From Bifidobacterium boum (GTDB taxonomy: Bacteria > Actinomycetota > Actinomycetes > Actinomycetales > Bifidobacteriaceae), in NCBI RefSeq assembly GCF_000741535.1, contig NZ_JGYQ01000016.1, positions 248,001 through 312,000 on the forward strand: a stretch of 64,000 bases of DNA, read 5' to 3'. The notes beneath the pieces are model-generated. The model saw nothing but the letters and a program-made list of their open reading frames with translations. It searched no databases and was not told where the DNA came from. This document shows, piece by piece, positions 1-11,197 of the stretch (its first letter is position 1; each line of letters starts with the position of its first letter). Both the position numbers and the translations under genes were made by a program.

Positions 1-122
1 AACACACGCCAACACCGCAGGATGCCGCGCCCGCCCCACTCAAGACGCCATTACCGCCATCTGGCTCTTTGCGCCGCGCGCCACATGTGCACGCCTCGAC
101 GACCCCCGGAGTGCATCGTCCG

Positions 123-701
123 ATGCGCCGAGCCGATCGCGAAGTACGCTCCCCACAGCAAATCAAGGATATTCTCGACTCGTGCGAGGTCGTGCGCGTC
201 GCCTACCAGGACGCCGAAGGCCTGACCATCGTACCGATGAACTTCGGATACCGATTCACTCTCGAGCGATTCGCACACCCCGAAAACGACCTTCCGGTCA
301 GCCTGTCGGAGGACGGGATACCGCTGCCGCCGGATTTCGGCGAGCTGCGGATTTTCCTGCATTCGGCGCATGAGGGGCGCAAGATCGACGCCATCAGTGC
401 AGCCGGCAACGCGCTTCCAGTCGCCTTTGAACTTGACTGCGACCATCAGGTGCACGAAGGCCGCACACCATGCAACTGGTCGGCGTCCTTCCGTTCGATT
501 GTCGGTACGGGCACGGCATCGGTGATAACGAATCTGGATGAGAAAATCACAGCCATGCAAGCCCTGATGAGCAAGCAAGCGGGCATGGATCACGTGCCGT
601 TCACCGCACAGCAGATGATGAGCGTCACGGTCTGGCAAATCGTATCCACCAGTTTTACCGGCAAAATCCACACCGTCCCGCGCCCACACGGCGGCAAGTG
701 A
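123..701 (+). CDS. Pyridoxamine 5'-phosphate oxidase-family (NimA-like) flavin-binding protein
   Basis: The 192-residue protein has the split-barrel layout of the PNPOx-like/NimA family: an N-terminal helix, then residues VVRVAYQDAEGLTIVPMNFG, the usual first strand pair around the flavin, and later EGRTPCNWSASFRSIVGTG, the usual dimer-interface strand. Members bind FMN, F420 or haem and reduce or detoxify small molecules; some reduce nitroimidazoles. The substrate here is unknown. The frame is open upstream to an ATG at 69, but I chose ATG 123 because family homology starts just after it and GGAG lies 11 nt upstream. It is a single-gene unit followed by a non-coding repeat block. Confidence 0.8.
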   Translation: MRRADREVRSPQQIKDILDSCEVVRVAYQDAEGLTIVPMNFGYRFTLERFAHPENDLPVSLSEDGIPLPPDFGELRIFLHSAHEGRKIDAISAAGNALPVAFELDCDHQVHEGRTPCNWSASFRSIVGTGTASVITNLDEKITAMQALMSKQAGMDHVPFTAQQMMSVTVWQIVSTSFTGKIHTVPRPHGGK

Positions 702-1344
702 TGTTCGGCAGGTGGCTGCAACTGGCGGCTGCTGAACATCCACTCGGGCCGACTGTGCGCGAATACACTGCCGTCTCGGGAATCTTGCGTGAGATAGTCG
801 TGTAACAACAAACTCCCGCATCGGCGCGATTCCAGCGTCCGGCAGATGAAGGCGCATCGGCCGGACGCCGCGCCCCAACCTACGCAACCACACGCAGATA
901 CGCCGTCAATCCAGCCAAGTCGCCCAAGATACCAACACAACCGCAGGTCCCCGCATACCCCACAACACAGGCCCCGACAGAAACGCACCCATCTCCCGGA
1001 CGCCGACACCCAGCCCACACAGGAACCCACAGATACCCAATCAACCCCCACAACCCGCACCAGAAGCCGACGCAACCACCAGTCCCCGCACACCCCGCAG
1101 CACAGGAACCCCCCAAAAACACACCCATTCCCCACACACCGGAACCCGGACCACTCAAGAACCCGCAGACGGCCGGCCAATTCCAACAGTCTGTGCCAGA
1201 AGCCGCCACAACCGCAAGTTCCCGAACAATCCGCGGCACAGGAACCGGCAGATACAAGCGTATCCGCCGGATGCCGGAACGCGGACCCCACAGCAACCCG
1301 CAGATACGCTCGCAACAAGCTGAGCACACAATCAGCGCAGCGAT
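702..1344. repeat. Non-coding spacer with ~135-nt degenerate tandem repeats
   Basis: This 640-nt gap holds no convincing gene. From about 846 to 1310 the sequence is built of degenerate units whose core (plus strand GTCCCCGCA...CACAGG) recurs at 947, 1082 and 1218, so the period is 135-136 nt. A partial unit precedes the first. The plus strand is very C/A-rich. Reading frames on both strands look like low-complexity translation, and the third unit is shifted by one base, which breaks the frame of the repeat. I treat it as a decayed minisatellite, not a protein gene. Confidence 0.7.
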
Positions 1345-4300
1345 TCACCCGAGCAACGCGAGCAGATCATCCTTAGTAAGCCGGCTGATGGCGCTTCCAC
1401 CGGTCGTCGACGCATCGTCCACAAATTTCGCCGCAAGATCGGACTTCGTATGCTGCAGGTTAAGGATGCGCTCCTCGATTGTATCCTTGGCCACAATCTG
1501 GTACACGTTCACATCCTGCGTCTGCCCGATGCGATGGGCACGGTCGGTCGCCTGGTTCTGCGCAGCTGCGTTCCACCACGGGTCGGCGTGCACCACCACG
1601 CAGGCACCCGTCAGGTTCAGTCCCGTATTGCCGGCCTTGAGCGAAATAAGAAACACCGGGGTGTCGTCATTGTTGAACTGGTTGACCAGCTCAAGCCGCT
1701 TCTTCTTCGGGGTTCCGCCGGTGATCACATCGTAATCAATGTCATCCTTGCGCAACCGCTTACCGATCAGATGCAGGTAGCTGGTGAACTGCGAGAAAAT
1801 CAGCATCTTGCGTCCCGCATCACGGCAGGATTCCACAAGCTCCTCAATCGCATCAAGCTTGGCGGATTTCTTCCCCGCATTCTCGTACACCAACCGCGGG
1901 TCGCAACAAATCTGCCGCAGCCGGGTCAGCTGGGCAAGCACCTCAATCTTGCGCTGCCCGAAGTCGAAGTCCTTATCTTTGTTGATGGAAGCGCGCAACC
2001 GTTGTTCCATCGCAGCGTACAGTTTGCGCTGTTCGCCCTCCAGCTGGACGGTGATGACGTTCTCAATCTTGTCCGGCAAGTCACCCAGCACGTCTTTCTT
2101 CAGACGCCGCAGGATGAACGGTCCGACGAACACTTGCAACCGCCGTTGCACGATGTCATCGCCGCTGAGAATCGGCATTTCAAAGCGTGAACGGAAATGC
2201 CGGTAACTGCCGAGCATGCCCGGCATGAGAAAATCAAAAATGCTCCACAACTCAGACAACCGGTTTTCGATCGGCGTGCCGGTCAACGCGAAACGGTGCT
2301 TGGCTTTGAGCGCGCGCACAGCCTGCGAGGATTTGGTCGCATGGTTCTTCACGTACTGCGCTTCATCAAGCGCCACGCATGTGAACTGGATGTCCCGGTA
2401 CTCGTCAAGGTCACGACGCAGCAGATCGTACGACGTGATGAGCAAGTCGTAGTCACGGGCGCTGGACAGGATCGCCTCACGCTCGTCCTTACTGCCGGCA
2501 AGCGTGGCGACATGCAGTTCGGGCGTGAATTTTTCCGCTTCCGCAGCCCAGTTGTATACCAACGATGCCGGGCAGACGATCAGGTTCGGGCCGGTTTCAC
2601 GCGTTTCATCCAGCCTGCTGAGCAGCAGTGCGAGCATTTGCACGGTTTTGCCCAAACCCATTTCGTCAGCCAGGATTCCGCCGAATCCTTTGTCGCACAC
2701 CGCGTTCAACCAACGGAATCCTTCTGCCTGATACGGTCGGAGTATGGGTTTGAGGCTGTCAGGCACTTGGTAGCGGTTCGGGTCGATGACCTTAAGGTTC
2801 TCGACATACTGGTGAAAACCGTCATCCTTGTCTTCATCGTCGGCCTGTCCGTCAAGGTAGAAAGCCTGGAATGCGGGCACGTCAACGGCACCATCGTCGA
2901 ACGCATCCTTGTCGATCCCCAGATCGCCGGCGACAGTGTCGATTTCACTGGTGTCCATGGCTGCGAGGTCAACGAACCGGCCGTCACGCAACCGATGGAA
3001 CCGCTTGCGCTGATGGTAGCTTTGCAACAGCAACGGCACTTCGCTCGGGTCGACTTCGTCGGCGATCGGCGAGATTTCAACCAAATCCGAACGCATGGAC
3101 AGCCCGATTTTGATGGTTGGCGACGGCATGGAGGTCAATCCGTCGAACGCCGGAGTGGAGAACACGGTTCCCAGGCCACGCAGTACAGGCAGCCCTTCGG
3201 TCAGCAACCGGTATATCGCCTTGTCGTCATCCTCGGGAAGCCGGGCGACCGGACCGTCCGGCCGCGGGAAGTAATGCAGGAGCGCTTCGACGGCAAGCCG
3301 TTCGGTCGCAGTGTCCCGTGCGACGCCGTCGTGCCGCCCGTTGCCGTTGAAAATGTGGAAACGCTTCTCACCGTATCGGGCTTGCGCATCGCACGTAATC
3401 CCATCGCGGTCACGGTCAAAATACAGTTCGATTGTGCATGGCTGTTGAATGGTGGCTAGGAGCGTGGCGGGGATATCGGCGATCAGGCCATGCAAAAGCT
3501 TGTGCTCATGCTGTTGTGCCGGTTCTGCTGATTCACCCGTTGCCGCAACGGCAGCGCTATCGCCAGCAGCACTTGCATCATCCGGCTCACTGACCGGCAC
3601 CCCGTCGACGGCCCCGACGGTCAGCTGCGGGAGTACAGTACGGCTGAACGTGGTCACGTCGCGTGGGCTCACATACTGTTCGGTTTCACGGTCCTCCCCG
3701 CACAAGGCGAGCGCAAGCTGCTCACGGCTGGCAAACTCGCGTGAGCAACGGAAAATCATCGGCAGTCCGTCAGTAGCGACCGGTATCCAGTCATGGCTCG
3801 GCGCCATGGTGGAGCCGACGATCGCGTAGGAGCGCGGGTGACCATCAATCATCGCCAATACATGCGCCGTGTGCGTAATGGTGTACCCGCCATCAGGTTC
3901 CGAAGTGATACGCAAACCGAAATCAGGGTCCCCGTCCACTACGCGCATATCGCGTGCGTTGACGAACGGCTGCCCGTATCGCGCGAATCCGACGGTTTCT
4001 TTTCCTTCAACAAACAGGTCAAGCAGTTCCGCCATCTCATCGTCGGCAAGAAGATACCCTTCGCCTGACGTTTGACGGATGCTTGAATAGTACATGGCGT
4101 CGCCCAGGCTTTCCCGGACTTGTGCGGCGCGGTCAAGAATGTCAAGCATCTTGCGTGACTGCTCGTCGAACGTGTCGCGCGTGTGGACGAACGCGAGTTT
4201 TTGCCCGTACTGGTAGTATTCCTGATCGCGCACGACACGGAGCAGACCGGGAATGCTTTTGACCACGTAACTGAGTTTGAGTGACGGGACCGCGAGTTTG

Positions 4301-4977
4301 AGTCGAATCGTGCAGCCGGACGACAAGTTTTTCGCGAACGCGAGTTCCAGATGCACGCTGCCGATGGGCAGGTGGCGGCTTCCTTGCACTGCGGTCGGTA
4401 CGCCGCCATTTTGTTCTGCGGCGCTGACTTGTTTGAGCAGGTCAAGCTGCCGGTTTTTTGCCTGGTCGGCTTGCCGTCTATCCTCGTCGAACATGAAGCG
4501 TTCCAGCATCGGCGATGTACTGCGACGGCGACGCAAGCTTTGCTGGCTTTCATCCCCGTTCACCGTGAATGATGACGGGTCCTCGTTGTACGCCATGATG
4601 AGGGCGAGCACGTGTTTGCACATGCCACCGAATCTGCCGAACGCCGGGCATGTGCATGAGGAATCGTTGAAATCCGAACGATTCTCGTCGATATGGGTGC
4701 TGACGTCGTAATCGCTCAGGAAATTCTCAGTACTGTGCACGGTTGCGTGCAATGTTTCGCCATCATCTGTGTATGTGCAGGTGAAATCGCGCATCCTGTT
4801 GCTGGAAAGCACGTCAAACGCGCGGAAATACGCAGCGCCGCCCCGCCGCTTCAGCTTGCTTTCCGGTACGACTTCGTTGTGTGCCCCGTATGATGCTCCG
4901 GAATCCTCCTCATAATCCCGGTAGCTGTGATACCCGCCATTGCCTCGTCCCCCATATACCGACGCATGCCAGTCCAT
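1345..4977 (-). CDS. SNF2/Rad54-family helicase with SWIM zinc finger
   Basis: A 1210-residue DNA-dependent ATPase of the SNF2 (HepA/RapA-like) superfamily. A SWIM zinc finger (CTCPAFGRFGGMCKH) lies near residues 108-122, and a long linker domain follows. The helicase core starts near residue 760 with the nucleotide loop ADEMGLGKTVQ (about 774), the DEAQ box (about 870), and the C-terminal motif QATDRAHRIGQ near 1150. Such proteins move along duplex DNA or strip proteins from it; a link to transcription or repair is likely but unproven. ATG 4977 is preferred over the GTG-like codon at 4986 because AAGGA sits 8 nt upstream of it. The gene is followed by the repeat spacer, and no strong terminator is visible. 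Confidence 0.93.
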   Translation of the reverse strand: MDWHASVYGGRGNGGYHSYRDYEEDSGASYGAHNEVVPESKLKRRGGAAYFRAFDVLSSNRMRDFTCTYTDDGETLHATVHSTENFLSDYDVSTHIDENRSDFNDSSCTCPAFGRFGGMCKHVLALIMAYNEDPSSFTVNGDESQQSLRRRRSTSPMLERFMFDEDRRQADQAKNRQLDLLKQVSAAEQNGGVPTAVQGSRHLPIGSVHLELAFAKNLSSGCTIRLKLAVPSLKLSYVVKSIPGLLRVVRDQEYYQYGQKLAFVHTRDTFDEQSRKMLDILDRAAQVRESLGDAMYYSSIRQTSGEGYLLADDEMAELLDLFVEGKETVGFARYGQPFVNARDMRVVDGDPDFGLRITSEPDGGYTITHTAHVLAMIDGHPRSYAIVGSTMAPSHDWIPVATDGLPMIFRCSREFASREQLALALCGEDRETEQYVSPRDVTTFSRTVLPQLTVGAVDGVPVSEPDDASAAGDSAAVAATGESAEPAQQHEHKLLHGLIADIPATLLATIQQPCTIELYFDRDRDGITCDAQARYGEKRFHIFNGNGRHDGVARDTATERLAVEALLHYFPRPDGPVARLPEDDDKAIYRLLTEGLPVLRGLGTVFSTPAFDGLTSMPSPTIKIGLSMRSDLVEISPIADEVDPSEVPLLLQSYHQRKRFHRLRDGRFVDLAAMDTSEIDTVAGDLGIDKDAFDDGAVDVPAFQAFYLDGQADDEDKDDGFHQYVENLKVIDPNRYQVPDSLKPILRPYQAEGFRWLNAVCDKGFGGILADEMGLGKTVQMLALLLSRLDETRETGPNLIVCPASLVYNWAAEAEKFTPELHVATLAGSKDEREAILSSARDYDLLITSYDLLRRDLDEYRDIQFTCVALDEAQYVKNHATKSSQAVRALKAKHRFALTGTPIENRLSELWSIFDFLMPGMLGSYRHFRSRFEMPILSGDDIVQRRLQVFVGPFILRRLKKDVLGDLPDKIENVITVQLEGEQRKLYAAMEQRLRASINKDKDFDFGQRKIEVLAQLTRLRQICCDPRLVYENAGKKSAKLDAIEELVESCRDAGRKMLIFSQFTSYLHLIGKRLRKDDIDYDVITGGTPKKKRLELVNQFNNDDTPVFLISLKAGNTGLNLTGACVVVHADPWWNAAAQNQATDRAHRIGQTQDVNVYQIVAKDTIEERILNLQHTKSDLAAKFVDDASTTGGSAISRLTKDDLLALLG

Positions 4978-5019
4978 AACCACCATCCTTCATCACGCAC
5001 GTATCCCATCGTAACGCAA

Positions 5020-5055
5020 GACGGGCGGGAGCACGATTGCGCGTTCCCGCCCGTC
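5020..5055 (-). terminator. Intrinsic terminator of the DEAD-box helicase gene
   Basis: An 11-bp perfect inverted repeat, GACGGGCGGGA (5020-5030) with TCCCGCCCGTC (5045-5055), lies just after the helicase stop codon on the minus strand and just before the SNF2 gene start. Confidence 0.75.
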
Positions 5056-5061
5056 CATCAC

Positions 5062-7173
5062 TCAGCGACGCTTCTTGCCACCAGCATGCTTATGGCCTGA
5101 TTTCGCCTTTTTCCCCGCCTTGGTTTTCTTTGAGGCCTTCGCTTTCTTACCGGAAGTGGTGACGAACCGAACCTCATCGTGGCGATGATGCCCGCCTTTC
5201 TTGAACCCGTTCGCACGGTGGCCGAACTCGCGGTCACGACGCTGCTTGCGGTTGTGTGGTCCCTCATCGTACGAGGAGATACGGCGTCCGGTGTGGCGTT
5301 GCGGCATGTCATCTTCACGGCCGGAGCGATCGAAGCGTTGTGCACGATCGAAACGGTCAGTGCGGTCGAAGGTGCGTTCACCGCGGTCAAAGCGGTCCTG
5401 ACGGTCGAAATCACGGTCGGAACGCTTCTTGCCGTGCTTATGGCCTTTGGCATCCTTATGCCCGTGACGCTTGGCATCCTTGAATGCTGTGAAATCATCG
5501 GACGCAGCGAAATCCACGGATTGCGGCTGGTCGAAGCGGTCGAATGCTTCGCGGGAAGCATCAGCCTTGCCGCCCTTGCCCTTGTGCTCGTGGCGATCGG
5601 CATGGTCACGGCGCCCTTTACGGTCCTTACGATCCTTACGCTTGCGACCACCGTCCTTCTTCTTGCCGTGCTTGTCGCCGAAGTCGACCTTGCCCAAATC
5701 CCAGCCTTCTACGACGGGCGCGACCTCACCGACAAGTTCAAGCAGTTCCGGGGAATCCGGTGTGACCGCGACCGGTTTCGCGTCAATGCCCGCGTTGCGG
5801 AACAGGCGGTGCGAGGACCGGCGCTGGTTCGGCAGCACGAGCGTCACCACATCACCATGCTCGCCCGCACGCGCGGTACGGCCGGAACGGTGCAGGAACG
5901 ACTTCGGGTCAGCGGGCGGTTCGGTCTGGATCACCAAAGCGACATCGCTGACATCGATGCCTCGCGCGGCGACATCCGTAGCGACCAGCACACGGACGAA
6001 ACCACGTTCGAAGGCGGCAAGATGATGATCGCGCTGCTTTTGCGACAGGTTGCCTTGCAAATCAACCGCGGGAATGCCATGTTTGATAAGCTTTTCAGCA
6101 AGCTCCTTGGCCTGGTATTTCGTGCGGGTGAAGATGATGCGCTTGTCCTTGCCGCTGGCGAGCGCACGGATCACGTCGGGCTTGTTGTCCTTGGTGACTT
6201 TGAAGACGTGTTGGGTGAGGGTATCGACTTGGGCGTCGGCGGCGTCGACCGCGTGGACTTTCGGCTCGTGCAGGAATTCGTCGACGAGCTTGTCGACACC
6301 GTGGTCGAGGGTCGCGGAGAACAGCATGCGCTGACCGTCCGGGGCGACTTGTGCGAGGAGTTTCTCGACGGACGGCAGGAAGCCCATGTCGGCCATTTCA
6401 TCGGCTTCGTCCAGCACCGCGACGCGTACGGATTCAAGGGTGAGCAGCTTCTGGTTGAGCAGGTCCTCGAGACGGCCCGGGCAGGCGACGATGATCTGGG
6501 CGCCTCGACGCAGCCCGTCAACCTGACGGCCTTGCCGTACGCCGCCGTAAATGGTGACGGTGCGCATGCCGTACACTTCGGCCAGTGGGCGGACGACCTC
6601 ATCGATCTGGTTGACCAGTTCTCGCGTCGGGGCGAGGATGAGTGCGCGCGGATGCGGCAGCATGGCTTTCTTGCGTGCGTCCTTGTCGTCGCTGTTTTTC
6701 AGTGCATGGAAGTCGCGGATCGCATCATCGGATTCGCTGGTTTGGGCGAGCTGCGCCACCAGCGGGATGGAGAAGGCGAGAGTCTTGCCGGAACCGGTTT
6801 GGCCGCGGCCGAGAATATCGCGTCCGGCGAGGGAGTCGGGCAGAGTGTCCGCTTGGATGGGGAATGCCGTGGTTTTGCCGTCACGCGCGAGCACGTCGAC
6901 CAGCTCATGTGGAACCCCGAGTTCGGCGAAAGTGCGCGGCGGTTCGTCGCGGTGCGCCGCGGAATCAGCAGCCGCGGCTTCAGCTGCGGCGACATATTTG
7001 CTTTCGTGGAGTTCTTCTTCGATGTTCTGGTTCTTGAAGGAGGAGATCTTGTCGCCACGGCGTTCGAAGCGTTTACCGCCCTTATGCCCGCCCTTGCCGT
7101 GATGTTTGAAGGAATCGCTATGCCGCTTGCCGTCGTGCTTATGGGCATGCTGAGAGGATTTGGAATCAGTCAC
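5062..7173 (-). CDS. DEAD-box ATP-dependent RNA helicase with long basic C-terminal tail
   Basis: This 703-residue protein remodels RNA using ATP. The core shows the Q motif region near residue 90, GQTGSGKT (about 127), PTREL, VLDEADEM (about 256), SAT (about 282) and HRSGRTARAG (about 434). From about residue 520 the protein becomes a low-complexity Lys/Arg/Asp/His tail with repeats such as RFDRGERTFDRTDRFDR, expected to bind RNA without sequence preference. The N-terminus is also His/Lys-rich. The start is a GTG at 7173 with GAAAGA five nt upstream. DeaD/RhlE-type proteins act in ribosome assembly and mRNA decay. The opposite strand has a 752-codon open frame, which I judge a codon-bias shadow. 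Confidence 0.95.
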   Translation of the reverse strand: MTDSKSSQHAHKHDGKRHSDSFKHHGKGGHKGGKRFERRGDKISSFKNQNIEEELHESKYVAAAEAAAADSAAHRDEPPRTFAELGVPHELVDVLARDGKTTAFPIQADTLPDSLAGRDILGRGQTGSGKTLAFSIPLVAQLAQTSESDDAIRDFHALKNSDDKDARKKAMLPHPRALILAPTRELVNQIDEVVRPLAEVYGMRTVTIYGGVRQGRQVDGLRRGAQIIVACPGRLEDLLNQKLLTLESVRVAVLDEADEMADMGFLPSVEKLLAQVAPDGQRMLFSATLDHGVDKLVDEFLHEPKVHAVDAADAQVDTLTQHVFKVTKDNKPDVIRALASGKDKRIIFTRTKYQAKELAEKLIKHGIPAVDLQGNLSQKQRDHHLAAFERGFVRVLVATDVAARGIDVSDVALVIQTEPPADPKSFLHRSGRTARAGEHGDVVTLVLPNQRRSSHRLFRNAGIDAKPVAVTPDSPELLELVGEVAPVVEGWDLGKVDFGDKHGKKKDGGRKRKDRKDRKGRRDHADRHEHKGKGGKADASREAFDRFDQPQSVDFAASDDFTAFKDAKRHGHKDAKGHKHGKKRSDRDFDRQDRFDRGERTFDRTDRFDRAQRFDRSGREDDMPQRHTGRRISSYDEGPHNRKQRRDREFGHRANGFKKGGHHRHDEVRFVTTSGKKAKASKKTKAGKKAKSGHKHAGGKKRR

Positions 7174-7328
7174 TGTGTTCTTTCGATCGTAAGTCGGCCG
7201 CGGGAGCGGCCCAGCCGCACTCCAGCGGCGTTATTCAGACACTTCAGTTTATCGCGAGGTGTCGAATTCGACGCGCGGCGCGTGGATCGACGCAGCGGCT
7301 CGGTATCGGCATGCGGTGCAAGTGACAG

Positions 7329-8195
7329 TCAGTATGTTTTGACGGCCAGATCGACGGTCAAAATCACACCGGCGATCACAGCCGCCCCGCGCATGATGCG
7401 TGCGGGGATTTTCCTTGTGACTGCCGGGGCAATATAGCTGCCGGCGAAGCATCCGAGACACATGGCGATCGCCAGCGGCCAATCGACGACGCCGCGCATG
7501 ATGAACACCACAGAGGCGCTCATATTCGCACCCCATCCGATCAGGGTTTTCAGCGCGTTGACTTGATGGAAGGGACCGATGCCGGCCGCATCGAGCACGG
7601 CGAGAACCAGCGTGCCCGCTCCTGCGCCGAAATACCCGCTGTATATCGCGCAGCAGCACACGCCGACCCACACCCACCATGGGTCTTCGGACAATGGTTC
7701 GGTCTGTGTGCGTATCAGTGGATGGGAATGGCGATTCCCTGCAGTATCGGCCATTTCATCGAGTCCCAGTCGGGCTGCTTGCGCCTGGGCGTCCGCTGCG
7801 GCTTGTTTGGCTTCGGCACGACCGCGGGGATTAAGGGCGATGGCCGCACTGCTGAGCGCGATCAGCGGCGGGACGACATTTTCGAAGACTTTCGGATTGA
7901 GATTAAGCAACAGCAATGCGCCGAGTATGCCACCGACCACGCCGATGATCACATATATCGTCGCGCGGAGGCTCTGCCCCTTGAGCTCCTTGCGCGCGCC
8001 GAGTACGCCGCCGAATCCTGTGCCCAGTACACCGACCGTGTTCGACGCGTTCGCGATGACCGGCGGTACGCCCAATGCCAACAATGCCGGATAGGAAATA
8101 AGCGACGACGCCCCCACAGCGTATCCGACGAATCCTGCGCCCACGCCGGCGAGCACCACCAACAGCAACGTCAGTATGGAATATCCTGCAATCAT
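7329..8195 (-). CDS. Sulfite exporter TauE/SafE-family permease
   Basis: A 288-residue integral membrane protein with about eight hydrophobic segments in two halves. It shows the DUF81/TauE hallmark pattern: a glycine-rich first helix (GAGFVGYAVGASSLISYPAL) and a related element at the start of the second half (YSGYFGAGAGTLVLAVL). The central loop is hydrophilic and carries Arg/Glu/Ala-rich sequence. Relatives export sulfite or organosulfonates; the substrate here cannot be told. The start ATG has a good AGGGAG six nt upstream. It lies 155 nt upstream of the DEAD-box gene on the same strand and may be separately transcribed. Confidence 0.88.
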   Translation of the reverse strand: MIAGYSILTLLLVVLAGVGAGFVGYAVGASSLISYPALLALGVPPVIANASNTVGVLGTGFGGVLGARKELKGQSLRATIYVIIGVVGGILGALLLLNLNPKVFENVVPPLIALSSAAIALNPRGRAEAKQAAADAQAQAARLGLDEMADTAGNRHSHPLIRTQTEPLSEDPWWVWVGVCCCAIYSGYFGAGAGTLVLAVLDAAGIGPFHQVNALKTLIGWGANMSASVVFIMRGVVDWPLAIAMCLGCFAGSYIAPAVTRKIPARIMRGAAVIAGVILTVDLAVKTY

Positions 8196-8270
8196 CGTGT
8201 CTCCCTGCCTCTTTGGGCGCCCGTGACGATACCAATCATGCGCATATCGCCGCCCGCCCTTTCACGTCAA

Positions 8271-8665
8271 TCAGCCATTGCAAATCTGCATCGCAACACC
8301 GTCCGGCATCACCGTGAACCCATGCTTCTCATAGAACGCGGCGTTCTTGCTTTCTTCCGGCATCACTTCAATATAGAAGACCCTGTAGCGTTCCTTGACC
8401 ATCTCGACCATGTGACCGGCGATGCCGTGCCCTTGGTATGCGGGATCGACCAGAACATAATGCATGTACGCCATCATGGCGGAATCGTCGAGCACTCTCA
8501 TCAGTCCGACCAAACGGTCGCCGTCCCACGCGGTGAACACGGTTGATGAGCCCATCAAGACCCGATACAGCCGATCGGGATATTTGCCGGACACCCAACG
8601 GACAGGAACAGATGCTCCACCTGCTGTTCGGTGAATCGTTTCTCGTCGGTATAGATGATGTCCAT
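8271..8665 (-). pseudogene. GNAT N-acetyltransferase gene, frameshifted
   Basis: Two frames together make one GNAT protein. From ATG 8665 the sequence reads MDIIYTDEKRFTEQQVEHLFLSVG, then runs into a stop; the frame that continues reads WVSGKYPDRLYRVL and then the acetyl-CoA site (YVLVDPAYQGHGIAGHMVEM) to the stop at 8271. The switch falls near 8593-8601, where one or two bases seem to be missing. The intact family member would be about 130 residues with exactly this N-terminus. It is either a recent pseudogene or a sequencing error. The frame-intact longer reading starting near 8933 lacks a GNAT N-terminus and is not the native product. Confidence 0.75.
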
Positions 8666-9144
8666 GGCGCTCCTCTTTCTTTCTGTCGATGCATTGATAT
8701 GACTGAAGTATCGTGCGATTGATAGTATGATGACGAAATCGGGGTGTCCATATTTGTGTCCACATAATGAACGCGCGCGATGATGCCACGAATGGATGGC
8801 CGGCACGGGCGCAGGCTCGAGCGATGCCCGTCGTGGAGCCGTATCGCGTCGCGATGCGACCGGACCGTCGCACGGCGGGCAGATACCGTCCCGTTTTCCT
8901 GCCCGGGCCGGCGCGGCGATATCCGCGTTCCATGCGATCAGCCAGTCACACCGCGGCCAGATACCCACCGGACTGCCGCAAACAGGCAGTATCCGCCCGC
9001 CGTGCGATACGTCGGACACATGGCTCGCCGAAATTCATCAACCCTGCCCGCTGTAGACCGCATACGCCATAATGGAAGGGTTATTTGTGACCGATGACAT
9101 TCCATATGCGTCCACGCGGCGCACATCAGGAGAACGGAACAACT
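8666..9144. other. Non-coding spacer between divergent GNAT remnant and ettA
   Basis: No gene is supported here. Short degenerate direct repeats are visible: a block GTCGCACGGCGGGCAGATACC near 8867 resembles one near 8945 (78 nt apart), and ATCCGC-containing blocks recur 70 nt apart near 8921 and 8991. The ettA promoter and ribosome site (AGGAGA at 9128-9133) are at the right-hand end. Confidence 0.4.
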
Positions 9145-10821
<1,677 letters not shown>

Positions 10822-10870
10822 TACTCGCAAACCTGCGGATCCGCAGTATCACTGCGTCGTGCAGTCATCG

Positions 10871-10910
10871 GGAAGCCTCCCTGCCGATTATCATGGGCGG
10901 GGAGGCTTCC
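10871..10910 (+). terminator. Hairpin terminator after ettA
   Basis: GGAAGCCTCCC (10871-10881) pairs perfectly with GGGAGGCTTCC (10900-10910). An inner GCC/GGC pair shortens the loop. No clear T-run follows. Confidence 0.7.
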
Positions 10911-11197
10911 GCGTATTCCGGTATCAGTTCATCACCCTGTCACCGAACATTCATCCGACGCCATGCCACGTTTACACATATGAGGGCGAATCGAATCGCA
11001 CCGGAAATACACGACTGCTGTACTAGGTGCCAATACACGGCACGTGCGTAGCATGCGGATTCCGCGGCGAAATGGTGTTGTTACCACGAAATCCGAAGGT
11101 CTTCCGTTGAACGGATTAGACTACACCATACGGCGCATGACGCCAATCGACCCGCCGATCACCGCGCTGACCGGCGGGCAGACAGAAAAGAGCGATT
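10911..11197. other. Upstream region of the TesB thioesterase gene
   Basis: About 290 nt without a gene. I see no clear promoter hexamers or repeats. The ribosome site of the next gene is weak (AGAG about 8 nt before the ATG). Confidence 0.3.

Noticed and set aside
590..1376. Open frames of 252 and 176 codons on opposite strands through the 135-nt repeats
   Set aside because: The translations are low complexity (Cys/Gly/Trp- or Pro/Thr/Arg-rich), the repeat changes frame, and one overlaps the end of the PNPOx gene.
5179..7437. A 752-codon open frame opposite the DEAD-box helicase gene
   Set aside because: It mirrors the helicase codons, has no family motifs, and the helicase is certain. Long antisense frames are common at this base composition.
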